Below are positions 1 through 5,228 of a stretch of DNA of 5,228 nt, in pieces. Source of the stretch: Candidatus Bathyarchaeota archaeon. GTDB taxonomy: Archaea > Thermoproteota > Bathyarchaeia > TCS64. The notes below the pieces were generated by a model, which ran no database searches, was not told where the DNA came from, and saw only the letters and a list, made by a program, of their open reading frames with translations. The position numbers and the translations under genes were made by a program. The first letter of the stretch is position 1; each line of letters begins with the position of its first letter. The stretch spans positions 1 through 5,228 of the forward strand of contig WJIV01000065.1 of the NCBI GenBank assembly GCA_014730055.1. The letters are read 5' to 3'.

Positions 1-66
1 TTTAACGGATAAGGATAAGGAACTTTCCCCTTCAGAGCTAGCCAACTTTATCTTCTCAACGCTCAT
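1..66 (-). CDS. Partial reading frame at the left edge, hypothetical protein (N-terminal 22 residues)
   Basis: An ATG on the minus strand at 66-64 overlaps the TGA of the upstream minus-strand gene (bases 65-63) as ATGA, the usual sign of translational coupling within an operon. The frame stays open to the window edge and gives 22 residues beginning MSVEKIKLASSEGE, then serine- and leucine-rich. It is hydrophilic, has no signal peptide, and is not recognised. The other two minus-strand frames close quickly here, so this is the only open continuation. It could instead be the displaced C-terminal part of the upstream membrane protein after a frameshift, because the same frame is open for about 40 bases before the ATG. 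The visible part is too short to decide. No clear ribosome binding site precedes the ATG. Confidence 0.45.
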   Translation of the reverse strand, partial: MSVEKIKLASSEGESSLSLSVK

Positions 67-416
67 ACCGGGGTTATAGAGGTGAACCCGAGAAAGAGGT
101 AGGATTCAAGCCCTGAATCATTCAAGTTTTCAATATATTCTCCTATACTCATCCACCCTTTGCTTAATCCAGTGTAGATGTAATGTGGAACTACCCTCAG
201 ACCAACTTCCTCGAATAATACTATGATCGGTGTAAAAGCTATCATAGAGAGGAGAAGTCGGGATGAGTCAGCGAGTTCAATGCCTAGGCTTGAGATCGCC
301 TCTTCAGGGCTGAATAGATAATATAGTGACACTTGAACCACAAAAAGAATAAGTGGGGGACCTAGGTGCCTGGTTGCAGTTTTAACTAGATCTGATCCCT
401 TAAGTACTCTAGCCAT
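63..416 (-). CDS. Small membrane protein with an isolated EExxxR (CPBP-like motif 1) sequence
   Basis: This is a 117-residue protein of unknown function, probably in the cytoplasmic membrane. Hydrophobic segments lie at about residues 20-35 and 54-69, and a weaker one lies at 105-117. The second is followed directly by FEEVGLR (residues 68-74), which fits EExxxR, motif 1 of the CPBP/ABI (CAAX protease and bacteriocin-processing) membrane family. In that family the two glutamates and the arginine belong to the active site. The expected later motifs (FxxxH, HxxxN/D) are not present, and the protein is about half the usual CPBP length, so it is either a truncated relative or an unrelated protein with a chance motif. 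The start ATG (416-414) has GGGG on the minus strand at 428-425, about eight bases upstream, as a possible ribosome binding site. The stop overlaps the next minus-strand frame as ATGA. Confidence 0.6.
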   Translation of the reverse strand: MARVLKGSDLVKTATRHLGPPLILFVVQVSLYYLFSPEEAISSLGIELADSSRLLLSMIAFTPIIVLFEEVGLRVVPHYIYTGLSKGWMSIGEYIENLNDSGLESYLFLGFTSITPV

Positions 417-445
417 TTTTATATCCCCGTAGCATACCTGAAGGA

Positions 446-460
446 CATTATAGATTTATG
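446..460 (-). promoter_or_regulatory. Candidate TATA element for the minus-strand membrane protein gene
   Basis: Read on the minus strand this is CATAAATCTATAATG, an AT-rich stretch 30-44 bases upstream of the ATG at 416. Initiation about 25 bases downstream would give a short leader containing the GGGG at 428-425. The match to an archaeal TATA box is loose and no clear BRE is seen. Confidence 0.3.
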
Positions 461-520
461 GGTACCCTTAAAATCAAACTAAACTTAGGTAAGCTGAATA
501 ATGTTACCGTAAGATGCTTG

Positions 521-540
521 TTAAATATCTTATTAAATAA
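521..540 (+). promoter_or_regulatory. Candidate TATA element for the small membrane protein at 558
   Basis: The stretch holds TTAAATAT (521-528) followed by TATTAAATAA (531-540). Their centres lie 22-33 bases before the ATG at 558, a spacing that suits a leaderless or very short-leader archaeal transcript. No Shine-Dalgarno-like sequence occurs between the box and the ATG, which agrees with that. TTAAATAT recurs exactly before the last gene (4642-4649). Confidence 0.5.
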
Positions 541-557
541 ATTATTTATTCTATTTA

Positions 558-932
558 ATGAAGAGTCATTTCCAAATGAAAAAACACCTAATATTAGAAT
601 CGATTTGGAGGTCTGTAAAATTGTATAGTTTATTGAATCTTGGTAGTTTATTCTTTGGCCTAGTAGCCTGGGGTATCCCTATCGTATTTCTTGTTAGAAG
701 GAAAATATCAGTGAATAGTCCTGCGACGGTAGTATTTTTAAGCCTCTTGAGTGCAATTGTTTCCCTGTTTTTCCAAACCATATATACTAAACATCTTGTG
801 GATATCGGTGATTGGAGCGCGTTACTAGACACTCAGAGAGGTGTTGTTTTCGCTGCATCGGTTTTATTGTTAATCACAGCATCCTTGAATATTCTGGTAA
901 TCAACAAGTCAGTTGACAACAGCTTCAATTAG
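558..932 (+). CDS. Small three-helix membrane protein, family resembling Firmicutes small membrane proteins
   Basis: This is a 124-residue integral membrane protein with predicted helices at about residues 24-46, 54-76 and 95-115. Short loops join them: the first is basic (VRRK, 46-49) and the second carries HLVDIGDWSALLDT (79-92). From memory, the pattern of helix 1 ending in AWGIP, helix 2 with SLFFQ, then IxDWSALxDT and a final hydrophobic helix resembles a family of about 100-residue proteins common in Clostridia and Bacilli, some labelled cytochrome c oxidase subunit 4-like; this needs a database search. No haem or copper ligand set is visible, so I would not call it an oxidase subunit. 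The ATG at 558 has no ribosome binding site but sits behind a TATA-like box. A second in-frame ATG at 576 would give 118 residues. The gene stands alone, with 141 bases of spacer on the left and 180 on the right. Confidence 0.8.
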   Translation: MKSHFQMKKHLILESIWRSVKLYSLLNLGSLFFGLVAWGIPIVFLVRRKISVNSPATVVFLSLLSAIVSLFFQTIYTKHLVDIGDWSALLDTQRGVVFAASVLLLITASLNILVINKSVDNSFN

Positions 933-984
933 AGCTCTGGATGATTAATATCAGAATGCCTCGTCTATAGCTCGGTTAAAGATT

Positions 985-994
985 AGTATAAATT
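985..994 (+). promoter_or_regulatory. Possible distal TATA element upstream of the large surface protein gene
   Basis: AGTATAAATT is a good match to an archaeal TATA box. Initiation about 25 bases downstream would give a leader of roughly 100 bases before the GTG at 1113. The box at 1063-1072 is closer, so this one may be a second promoter or chance. The flanking region 933-1112 holds no credible gene. Confidence 0.3.
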
Positions 995-1062
995 TCTTTT
1001 ATAATGTCCATGACGGATGAATTCTTCTAACTTCTTCAAGATCTTGGTGTTCTAAAACCTAG

Positions 1063-1072
1063 TATTATATAG
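1063..1072 (+). promoter_or_regulatory. Candidate proximal TATA element for the large surface protein gene
   Basis: TATTATATAG is preceded by the A-rich TAAAACC (1052-1058), which could serve as a BRE. Initiation about 25 bases downstream, near 1092, would give a leader of about 20 bases that contains the GTGA at 1102-1105. The spacing is coherent, but nothing here proves activity. Confidence 0.45.
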
Positions 1073-1101
1073 AAAATAATCTAATACAGCTTGAGTAAGC
1101 C

Positions 1102-1105
1102 GTGA
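1102..1105 (+). promoter_or_regulatory. Weak ribosome binding site deciding the GTG start at 1113
   Basis: GTGA, a core part of the archaeal GGTGA signal, lies seven bases before the GTG at 1113. An in-frame TGA at 1092-1094 rules out any start further upstream. The reading frame begins with a short basic segment and then the membrane anchor, so the GTG is the natural start. Confidence 0.5.
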
Positions 1106-1112
1106 ATTAATA

Positions 1113-4100
1113 GTGAAAACAAAAACATTTGAAAACATTGGATTAATAGTCTCAGTTTTTCTAGTCATCACCACTGCAATATATATTCCTAGATACTTTG
1201 GAGATTCGCAAGAACTGGAGGGCCAGGTCTGGTACCCTGAGTGGGAGGATATACCGCTAAGCCTTAGAACCCCGGTTAACGCTACTGGTAAGCTACAATG
1301 CGCTCCATTCCCAGGAGAACGTTCAGGACCTGCACCCACCACAGGTGGTGATGACCTTTACAGAGTTTCAGAAACCCTATACATAGAAGTACCTGAGGTT
1401 GATTCAGAGGGCATTCCCTATTTTCTTCACTGTGGTGGGAGAACCGAGGTAATCCTCAGGGAAACCCAGAGTAGCAGCAGGGTCGGCGAGGTAACATTAT
1501 CTGAGATAGTTGAGGCTTACCGGAAAAACCTCACCGTGACGGTAACCGGGTTCGGGTTCAAGACCTACAGGACTAACGAGACGTATAACCTACTTCATGT
1601 AGAAAATATTGAGATCCATGAGAGGGAGAAGCTGCCACTCATAATCTACAAAGCTGAGGAACAAGATGACACCGGGATATCATTTCCCGAACCAGTTGAT
1701 ACTCCATTGTCCTTCAAGGTCCATCATGACGAGGAGAAAAACAGCTCAAACACCATAAAATTAGTCACCCTGGCCTATCCAGGGCAGTATTACCATTTCA
1801 ACTATAACGCAACCGGCAAAATAGGATTAACACTGAAGGTGCACAAAACTTTAGACACCTTAGACTTTACAGAAGAGAACGACAATTTCACTGATATTAT
1901 CCAGACCTACAATGAGTCATTAAAAGCCGACTTTTACGCTCCAGAACTTAGGGTATACCAGTTCCTCTTTAAGGCCTTCGAAGACGGAGAGTATACAGTT
2001 GATTTTAACTGCGAGAAAACCAGGGAGCCAGACTCCCCTATGCTATTCAAATGTTATGGATATCATAGCGCTAATGGGGGCATGGGAAGCCAGAGCATAT
2101 ACCCCTTACCTCTCCCAGAAAACGTCACCATCGGTAGAACATTGTCCGAGCATGGAGCCTGGACGGACCACGAGTACCACTACGAGGCCTACCTGGCTGA
2201 GGGAGAGATAATCATGTATGGCTATAACGCCACCGAGGCCATCAGCTTCCAGTTAAGTGGAGTAAATAACACATATGAAAACTATTCTGGTATTGGATAT
2301 GGGGACTTATTCAAGGTCCCGGAAACGGGAAATTACAGGTTCAATATCAGTATAGATCCACCTGGTACTGCAAAAGTCTCATTGAAATGCAGAAGAGTAA
2401 ACCCTGAGTTCGACTCTTTCAAGGATAAGGTGTACAGGGGTGATCTGCCTTATGACTCTGCAAGTACAATAGGCGTACTATCGGACTATACTCTGGTTAT
2501 CAACTGCTCCCTAGACACCCCGGTTGAGCAGGCCTCAATAATAGAGTACAAGCATCAAGCAGCATCTGATATGGAAGCATATGGGATAGCTAAAAATGTA
2601 TTCGGGTTCACAGATGACGCCCAGCTTGAGGGTGACATATTCGAGTTCGAGGAAGATGAGAGAGTACTAGACGTTTACGGAGTTGATAGAATACTCTATA
2701 GAGGTGAATTAGATAGAAGAGTAATCAGGGATTGGAACAGTACCAGGGTAGAGGAGATAGCTGAATCTCTCTTATCAGAAATATCCGCGTACTGGGATTA
2801 CCCTACGGAAGCCACATATACCCTGGAAACGATAAAGCCCAAGCATACCACGGGAAACGGTAGCTGTCTAGAAGTTGGGGTCTTCTACAGGTTAGAAGTG
2901 GGAAACGCCATCCTTTTCGGACCACTGGCCGATTTCACCATCGGCGTAAAAGAAGAGGCTATTACAAGTGCTGAGCTTAACCTACCACAAGTAACCAGCG
3001 GAGAAGAGGTTAACGTCACGTTACCCGTTTCTGAGGCTGTAAAGCTGCTGATCAGAGGGGTAAGCGATACAGCTAAGCTCGGTTATGAGACTATGTATGG
3101 GCCAATCCCTTACACCGGGTTATGTATAATAGACGATGTCAAGATTGCTTACTACCTAGGACATGAAGAAACAAGGCTGCTTGAACCATACTACCAGGTT
3201 CAAGGAAGGCTGAGGTTCTATCAACCCGAACTCGGCGTAGTAGAAGAGGTACCTTTCCGGGAGCACCTATACGTGCAACGCTTACCCGGATATGACGCTT
3301 ATATCATAGATTATGGCATCAGAAACAAGACTGAGGTTTACGTGGAGAACTTTGACTCAACCCTAGAAGCCCTACCAGCCGGCTGGAGCCAGGTACAGGG
3401 CTCAATAAAGGATGAGGCAGTGGTTCAAGGCGGGGAATACTATTCCCCACCCAGCAGTCTGAGGATCCATGAGGAGGGAGGCGATGGGGATAACTGTAAG
3501 GCGTCCATGGATCTCAACCTGACCCGTAGCTTCGTGTTCGAGATGAAGTACAAGGTCCAGGGGGGTGACGCTGATAGGAGTGTATTCCAGTTCCTGAATG
3601 AGGAGGGAGAGGAGTGCATCTCAGTTAACTGCCTAGTAGGGTACCGGTGGGGAAACAGGCAGCCTGACCACTGGAGGGCCTTCAGGTATCTACCCACCCC
3701 CGGGGCTGATGAGTGGTACAATGTTAGTATCATCGGGCTTAAGGAGGAGCTAAAGGTGGGAGTCACAGTGAACGGGTTATCCTCGGAGTGGCTGGATGCC
3801 CAGAGAGAGTGGGATAGGATAACCGCTGTGAACCTTAGAGGGAACTATAACTATCCCTCTGATTCATGGTACGATGATATCAGAGTATCAATGGTTGAAG
3901 CAGAGAAGCAAGTTAAGACATCAGTTCAGGAAGCTTCAATGTACTTGGAGCCGTCTGTGATCACGAATGAGCTGGAAGCTCGGTTGGTTATAGTTAACCA
4001 GGGGGATGATACTCTGCTTTTTGGGACGCCGTATACCTTTGAGAAGTACCTGGATGGCTCCTGGGTGAAGGTGCCATCTGAGAATATCTGGTTAAGTGTC

Positions 4101-4601
4101 CAGATTATTTTGCCGCCGGGTAGGTCTTTTGATGATACCTTGAACGTTAAGGGACTTGATTCAGGGAGGTACCGCTTGCTTAAAGAGGTCGAGTTTGAAG
4201 GAACCGGGGAGGAGATTACCTTAATCACGGAGTTTAACGTGTATAGACCCGAAGAGCCTGAGGACGAGGTCCCTCTCTACGGTTACAGGTACTCCTTGAG
4301 TTTAGCCGAAGTTTCAAGGGAGAGCCCTGATAGGCCGATGCTTGAGGTATATAATCTGGGGACCCGGAGCCTGTTCTTCGACTCCTCTTACGTCCTTGAA
4401 CATATGCAAGAGGGAATATGGGTAAAGGTGTATGAAAGCAAACCCGAGGACATGACTGAGGTTGAGATGGGGGAGACTTTTAAGCTAAAAATAGGGGAAC
4501 CAGACACGGCTTCCGGTGAATACCGGCTTTCATTGCCCGTTGGAACAGAGGGTACAAAAGCTGTAGATGTAATTAAGGTCAGGTTCCAGATACAAAGATA
4601 A
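1113..4601 (+). CDS. Large modular, probably glycosylated surface protein with ConA-like and tandem Ig-like (Big_14-like) domains
   Basis: This 1162-residue protein is predicted to sit outside the cytoplasmic membrane. A short basic start and a hydrophobic stretch (residues 9-25) form a signal anchor, and there is no C-terminal anchor. Residues 35-180 are beta-rich and unassigned. Residues 218-316 and 358-428 are two related beta-sandwich modules (shared YNAT and LFK...GxY). Residues 483-723 recall YycH/YycI or PepSY-like folds (IIDDVKIAYYL, then LLEPYYQVQG). Residues 743-928 form a concanavalin-A-like jelly roll (ENFDST, LPAGW, PPSSLRI, WYDDIRVS). Residues 937-1044 and 1052-1160 are tandem Ig-like modules of Big_14 type, each with GxWVKV and SGxYRL. 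Nineteen N-X-S/T sequons lie between residues 56 and 870. Eleven cysteines allow disulfides. No catalytic motif is seen, so binding or sensing is more likely than enzymatic action; this is inference. The next gene follows after about 70 bases and has its own promoter-like box. Confidence 0.85.
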   Translation: MKTKTFENIGLIVSVFLVITTAIYIPRYFGDSQELEGQVWYPEWEDIPLSLRTPVNATGKLQCAPFPGERSGPAPTTGGDDLYRVSETLYIEVPEVDSEGIPYFLHCGGRTEVILRETQSSSRVGEVTLSEIVEAYRKNLTVTVTGFGFKTYRTNETYNLLHVENIEIHEREKLPLIIYKAEEQDDTGISFPEPVDTPLSFKVHHDEEKNSSNTIKLVTLAYPGQYYHFNYNATGKIGLTLKVHKTLDTLDFTEENDNFTDIIQTYNESLKADFYAPELRVYQFLFKAFEDGEYTVDFNCEKTREPDSPMLFKCYGYHSANGGMGSQSIYPLPLPENVTIGRTLSEHGAWTDHEYHYEAYLAEGEIIMYGYNATEAISFQLSGVNNTYENYSGIGYGDLFKVPETGNYRFNISIDPPGTAKVSLKCRRVNPEFDSFKDKVYRGDLPYDSASTIGVLSDYTLVINCSLDTPVEQASIIEYKHQAASDMEAYGIAKNVFGFTDDAQLEGDIFEFEEDERVLDVYGVDRILYRGELDRRVIRDWNSTRVEEIAESLLSEISAYWDYPTEATYTLETIKPKHTTGNGSCLEVGVFYRLEVGNAILFGPLADFTIGVKEEAITSAELNLPQVTSGEEVNVTLPVSEAVKLLIRGVSDTAKLGYETMYGPIPYTGLCIIDDVKIAYYLGHEETRLLEPYYQVQGRLRFYQPELGVVEEVPFREHLYVQRLPGYDAYIIDYGIRNKTEVYVENFDSTLEALPAGWSQVQGSIKDEAVVQGGEYYSPPSSLRIHEEGGDGDNCKASMDLNLTRSFVFEMKYKVQGGDADRSVFQFLNEEGEECISVNCLVGYRWGNRQPDHWRAFRYLPTPGADEWYNVSIIGLKEELKVGVTVNGLSSEWLDAQREWDRITAVNLRGNYNYPSDSWYDDIRVSMVEAEKQVKTSVQEASMYLEPSVITNELEARLVIVNQGDDTLLFGTPYTFEKYLDGSWVKVPSENIWLSVQIILPPGRSFDDTLNVKGLDSGRYRLLKEVEFEGTGEEITLITEFNVYRPEEPEDEVPLYGYRYSLSLAEVSRESPDRPMLEVYNLGTRSLFFDSSYVLEHMQEGIWVKVYESKPEDMTEVEMGETFKLKIGEPDTASGEYRLSLPVGTEGTKAVDVIKVRFQIQR
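1137..1190 (+). other. N-terminal membrane anchor of the large surface protein
   Basis: Residues 9-26 are a continuous hydrophobic run (IGLIVSVFLVITTAIYI) after a lysine-containing N terminus. They act as an uncleaved signal anchor or a signal peptide. No lipobox cysteine follows, so this is not a lipoprotein. The first cysteine is residue 63. Confidence 0.75.
1764..2396 (+). repeat. Two diverged copies of a beta-sandwich module (protein-level repeat)
   Basis: Residues 218-316 and 358-428 of the large protein share an order of motifs. The first is a hydrophobic strand leading into YNAT (231-234; 371-374). After a variable insert come FLFKAFEDGEYTVDFN (284-299) and the counterpart DLFKVPETGNYRFNIS (398-413), and then a strand ending in KC (313-314; 425-426). 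The second copy lacks about 30 residues of the first. The layout, ending in a G-x-Y strand, is like pre-peptidase C-terminal (PPC) sandwich domains. The family assignment is inference. The DNA itself is no longer repetitive. Confidence 0.5.
2559..3281 (+). other. Region resembling YycH/YycI or PepSY-like folds (within the large protein)
   Basis: Residues 483-723 include an alpha/beta stretch with a long helix (about 543-559), then GPIPYTG (663-669), IIDDVKIAYYL (672-682) and LLEPYYQVQG (689-698). A strand with a Tyr-Tyr pair followed by L-x-P-x-Y-x-V-x-G is typical, as I recall, of the extracytoplasmic regulatory domains of YycH/YycI-type proteins. The likeness is a pattern, not an alignment, so it should be read as a structural guess. 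Confidence 0.35.
3339..3896 (+). other. Concanavalin-A-like jelly-roll domain (within the large protein)
   Basis: Residues 743-928 carry the usual landmarks of secreted ConA-like (LamG/laminin-like) sandwiches. These are an opening ENFDST with LPAGW shortly after, PPSSLRI (779-785), a FEMKYKV strand (809-815), DEWYNVSI (866-873), VNGLSSEW (886-893) and a closing WYDDIRVS (919-926). Such domains usually bind carbohydrate or other surface ligands. No glycosidase acid/base pair is evident. Three cysteines (795, 835, 840) fall in the domain. Confidence 0.65.
3921..4592 (+). other. Tandem Ig-like domains of Big_14 type (within the large protein)
   Basis: Residues 937-1044 and 1052-1160 are two copies of one Ig-like module. 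Each has an opening strand, a VxNxG or VYNLG turn, a strand ending in F, then GSWVKV (982-987) or GIWVKV (1101-1106). A gap rich in proline or glycine leads to SGRYRL (1017-1022) or SGEYRL (1134-1139) and a final strand. This order matches, from memory, the Pfam Big_14 family found in Firmicutes surface and lipoproteins. A short acidic, proline-containing linker (RPEEPEDEVP, 1045-1054) separates the copies. Unlike the rest of the protein, this part has no N-X-S/T sequon. Confidence 0.65.
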
Positions 4602-4641
4602 GGTGTGTCATGGGCGTATTTCAGAAGGCTGGATACAACTA

Positions 4642-4649
4642 TTAAATAT
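4642..4649 (+). promoter_or_regulatory. TATA element for a leaderless transcript of the last gene
   Basis: TTAAATAT is centred about 27 bases before the ATG at 4672, the classic archaeal distance from TATA box to transcription start. No ribosome binding site lies between them. This suggests a transcript that begins at or very near the ATG and supports that start over the in-frame TTG at 4663. The gene may also be read through from the preceding one. Confidence 0.55.
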
Positions 4650-4671
4650 GCTTTAAACATCTTTGAATAAG

Positions 4672-5223
4672 ATGAATTGGTCCACTGAAAAGGTCTACAG
4701 GTTGAGTGCTCTATTTTTACTAGTAATCATAGCGGGAAACCTACCGGCAATCATGGTCAGGACCAGCATCGGCGAACTAGAAAATATAGACCCATCCAGA
4801 TATGACATAGTGTTTATCTACGGGGTCCGAGGGAACAGAGAAGACCCTGTAAACAAGCTGGACACAATCAAGAACGTCTTTACAAAGGACATGGTGGCAG
4901 ATCCACCGATCACCTTCAGCCTTGAACTCAGTAACCATGATATCGCCAGAATCATCCACAAGATGAACCAGATAGAGTTCTGGAAGTACTCAACAATATA
5001 CACTCCCAGGAATACAGGGGCAAGAGTTACCCCCTTTGTGACGTATGACCTAATGGTGTATGAAGATGGAAGGCTTCTGAAGAGAGTGCGTATGGACACC
5101 GATACTTGGTCACAGGACCAGTACACCAGCAACCTCCGCTCCCTCTTCGCACTAATAATGTCTACAGTAGAGAACAGCGAAGAGTACAAGAAAAGCCCAA
5201 GACCCACATCAGGATATTGTTGA
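4672..5223 (+). CDS. Single-pass extracytoplasmic protein of a family seen beside Ig-like surface proteins, C-terminal PTSGYC
   Basis: This is a 183-residue protein with one N-terminal membrane segment (residues 10-28, LSALFLLVIIAGNLPAIMV) and a soluble outer domain. Landmarks are FIYGVRG (48-54), LDTIKNVFTKDMV (63-75), DPPITFSLELS (77-87), a helix ending in IEFWKY (101-106), TYDLMVYEDGRL (124-135), and a final helix leading to EEYKKSPRPTSGYC (170-183). From memory, the order yG...LDT...TKDMV-DPPIT...fw.Y...EeYKxxPxPTsGY is typical of uncharacterised Firmicutes lipoproteins, but here a membrane helix replaces the lipobox. A TTG at 4663 would add three residues. The ATG at 4672 is chosen because it fits the TATA box spacing. 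It follows the large surface protein gene by 70 bases on the same strand, so the two products may work together. Function is unknown. Confidence 0.8.
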   Translation: MNWSTEKVYRLSALFLLVIIAGNLPAIMVRTSIGELENIDPSRYDIVFIYGVRGNREDPVNKLDTIKNVFTKDMVADPPITFSLELSNHDIARIIHKMNQIEFWKYSTIYTPRNTGARVTPFVTYDLMVYEDGRLLKRVRMDTDTWSQDQYTSNLRSLFALIMSTVENSEEYKKSPRPTSGYC

Positions 5224-5228
5224 TAAAA

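Noticed and set aside
566..832. Minus-strand frame of 88 codons opposite the three-helix membrane protein
   Set aside because: The plus frame has well-formed helices and a recognisable loop motif; the minus frame has neither.
558..932. Calling the three-helix protein a true cytochrome c oxidase subunit
   Set aside because: Labels of that sort exist for look-alikes, but no oxidase genes are nearby and no cofactor ligands are visible.
991..1000. T-rich stretch AATTTCTTTT as a terminator for the gene ending at 932
   Set aside because: The run is short and interrupted, and it overlaps a TATA-like box, so it cannot be supported as a terminator.
1004..1030. An eight-codon reading frame (MSMTDEFF) in the spacer before the large gene
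   Set aside because: It has no ribosome binding site and lies too close to the upstream TATA-like box; it is chance-sized.
1052..1342. Minus-strand frame of 96 codons over the start of the large gene
   Set aside because: It is a shadow of the plus-strand gene. Its translation has no coherent domain, while the plus frame has an anchor and sequons.
4610..4645. An 11-codon reading frame (MGVFQKAGYNY) with AGGTG just before it, between the two surface protein genes
   Set aside because: It is very short, its end overlaps the TATA-like box of the next gene, and nothing in its composition suggests a real peptide.
4818..5207. Minus-strand frame of 129 codons opposite the last gene
   Set aside because: The plus frame shows clear family motifs (TKDMV, DPPIT, PTSGY) and a membrane segment, so the opposite frame is a shadow.

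Overview
This window most likely comes from an archaeon. The upstream regions carry AT-rich TATA-like boxes rather than bacterial -35/-10 pairs. At least one gene has a TATA box about 27 bases before its ATG and no ribosome binding site, which is the leaderless arrangement common in archaea. Arginine is mostly AGG/AGA and isoleucine is often ATA. The largest protein is full of N-X-S/T glycosylation sequons, as archaeal surface proteins often are. No marker gene is present, so I do not name a lineage.

Left part (1-557): on the minus strand lies a 117-residue membrane protein (63-416). It has an isolated EExxxR motif like motif 1 of CPBP/CAAX-type membrane proteases, but no recognisable remainder of that family. 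Its stop overlaps, as ATGA, the start of a further minus-strand reading frame that runs off the left edge (66 to 1). The divergent spacer 417-557 holds TATA-like boxes for both directions.

Middle part (558-932): a small three-helix membrane protein on the plus strand, with the motif HLVDIGDWSALLDT. From memory it resembles a family of small membrane proteins in Firmicutes, sometimes labelled cytochrome c oxidase subunit 4-like. Bases 933-1112 are non-coding and hold two TATA-like boxes and a weak GTGA ribosome binding site for the next gene.

Right part (1113-5223): a two-gene surface module. The first gene (1113-4601) encodes a 1162-residue N-terminally anchored, extracytoplasmic, modular protein. 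Its parts in order are a membrane anchor, an unassigned beta-rich region, two related beta-sandwich modules, a region that recalls YycH/YycI or PepSY-like folds, a concanavalin-A-like jelly roll, and two tandem Ig-like modules resembling the Big_14 family. Nineteen sequons lie in the first 870 residues and none in the Ig-like end. The second gene (ATG at 4672, stop at 5223) encodes a 183-residue single-pass protein of a family I recall from Firmicutes lipoproteins ending in P-T-S-G-Y. The two proteins probably act together outside the membrane, but neither has visible catalytic residues and no function can be assigned. No RNA gene, insertion sequence, CRISPR array or long DNA repeat was seen.
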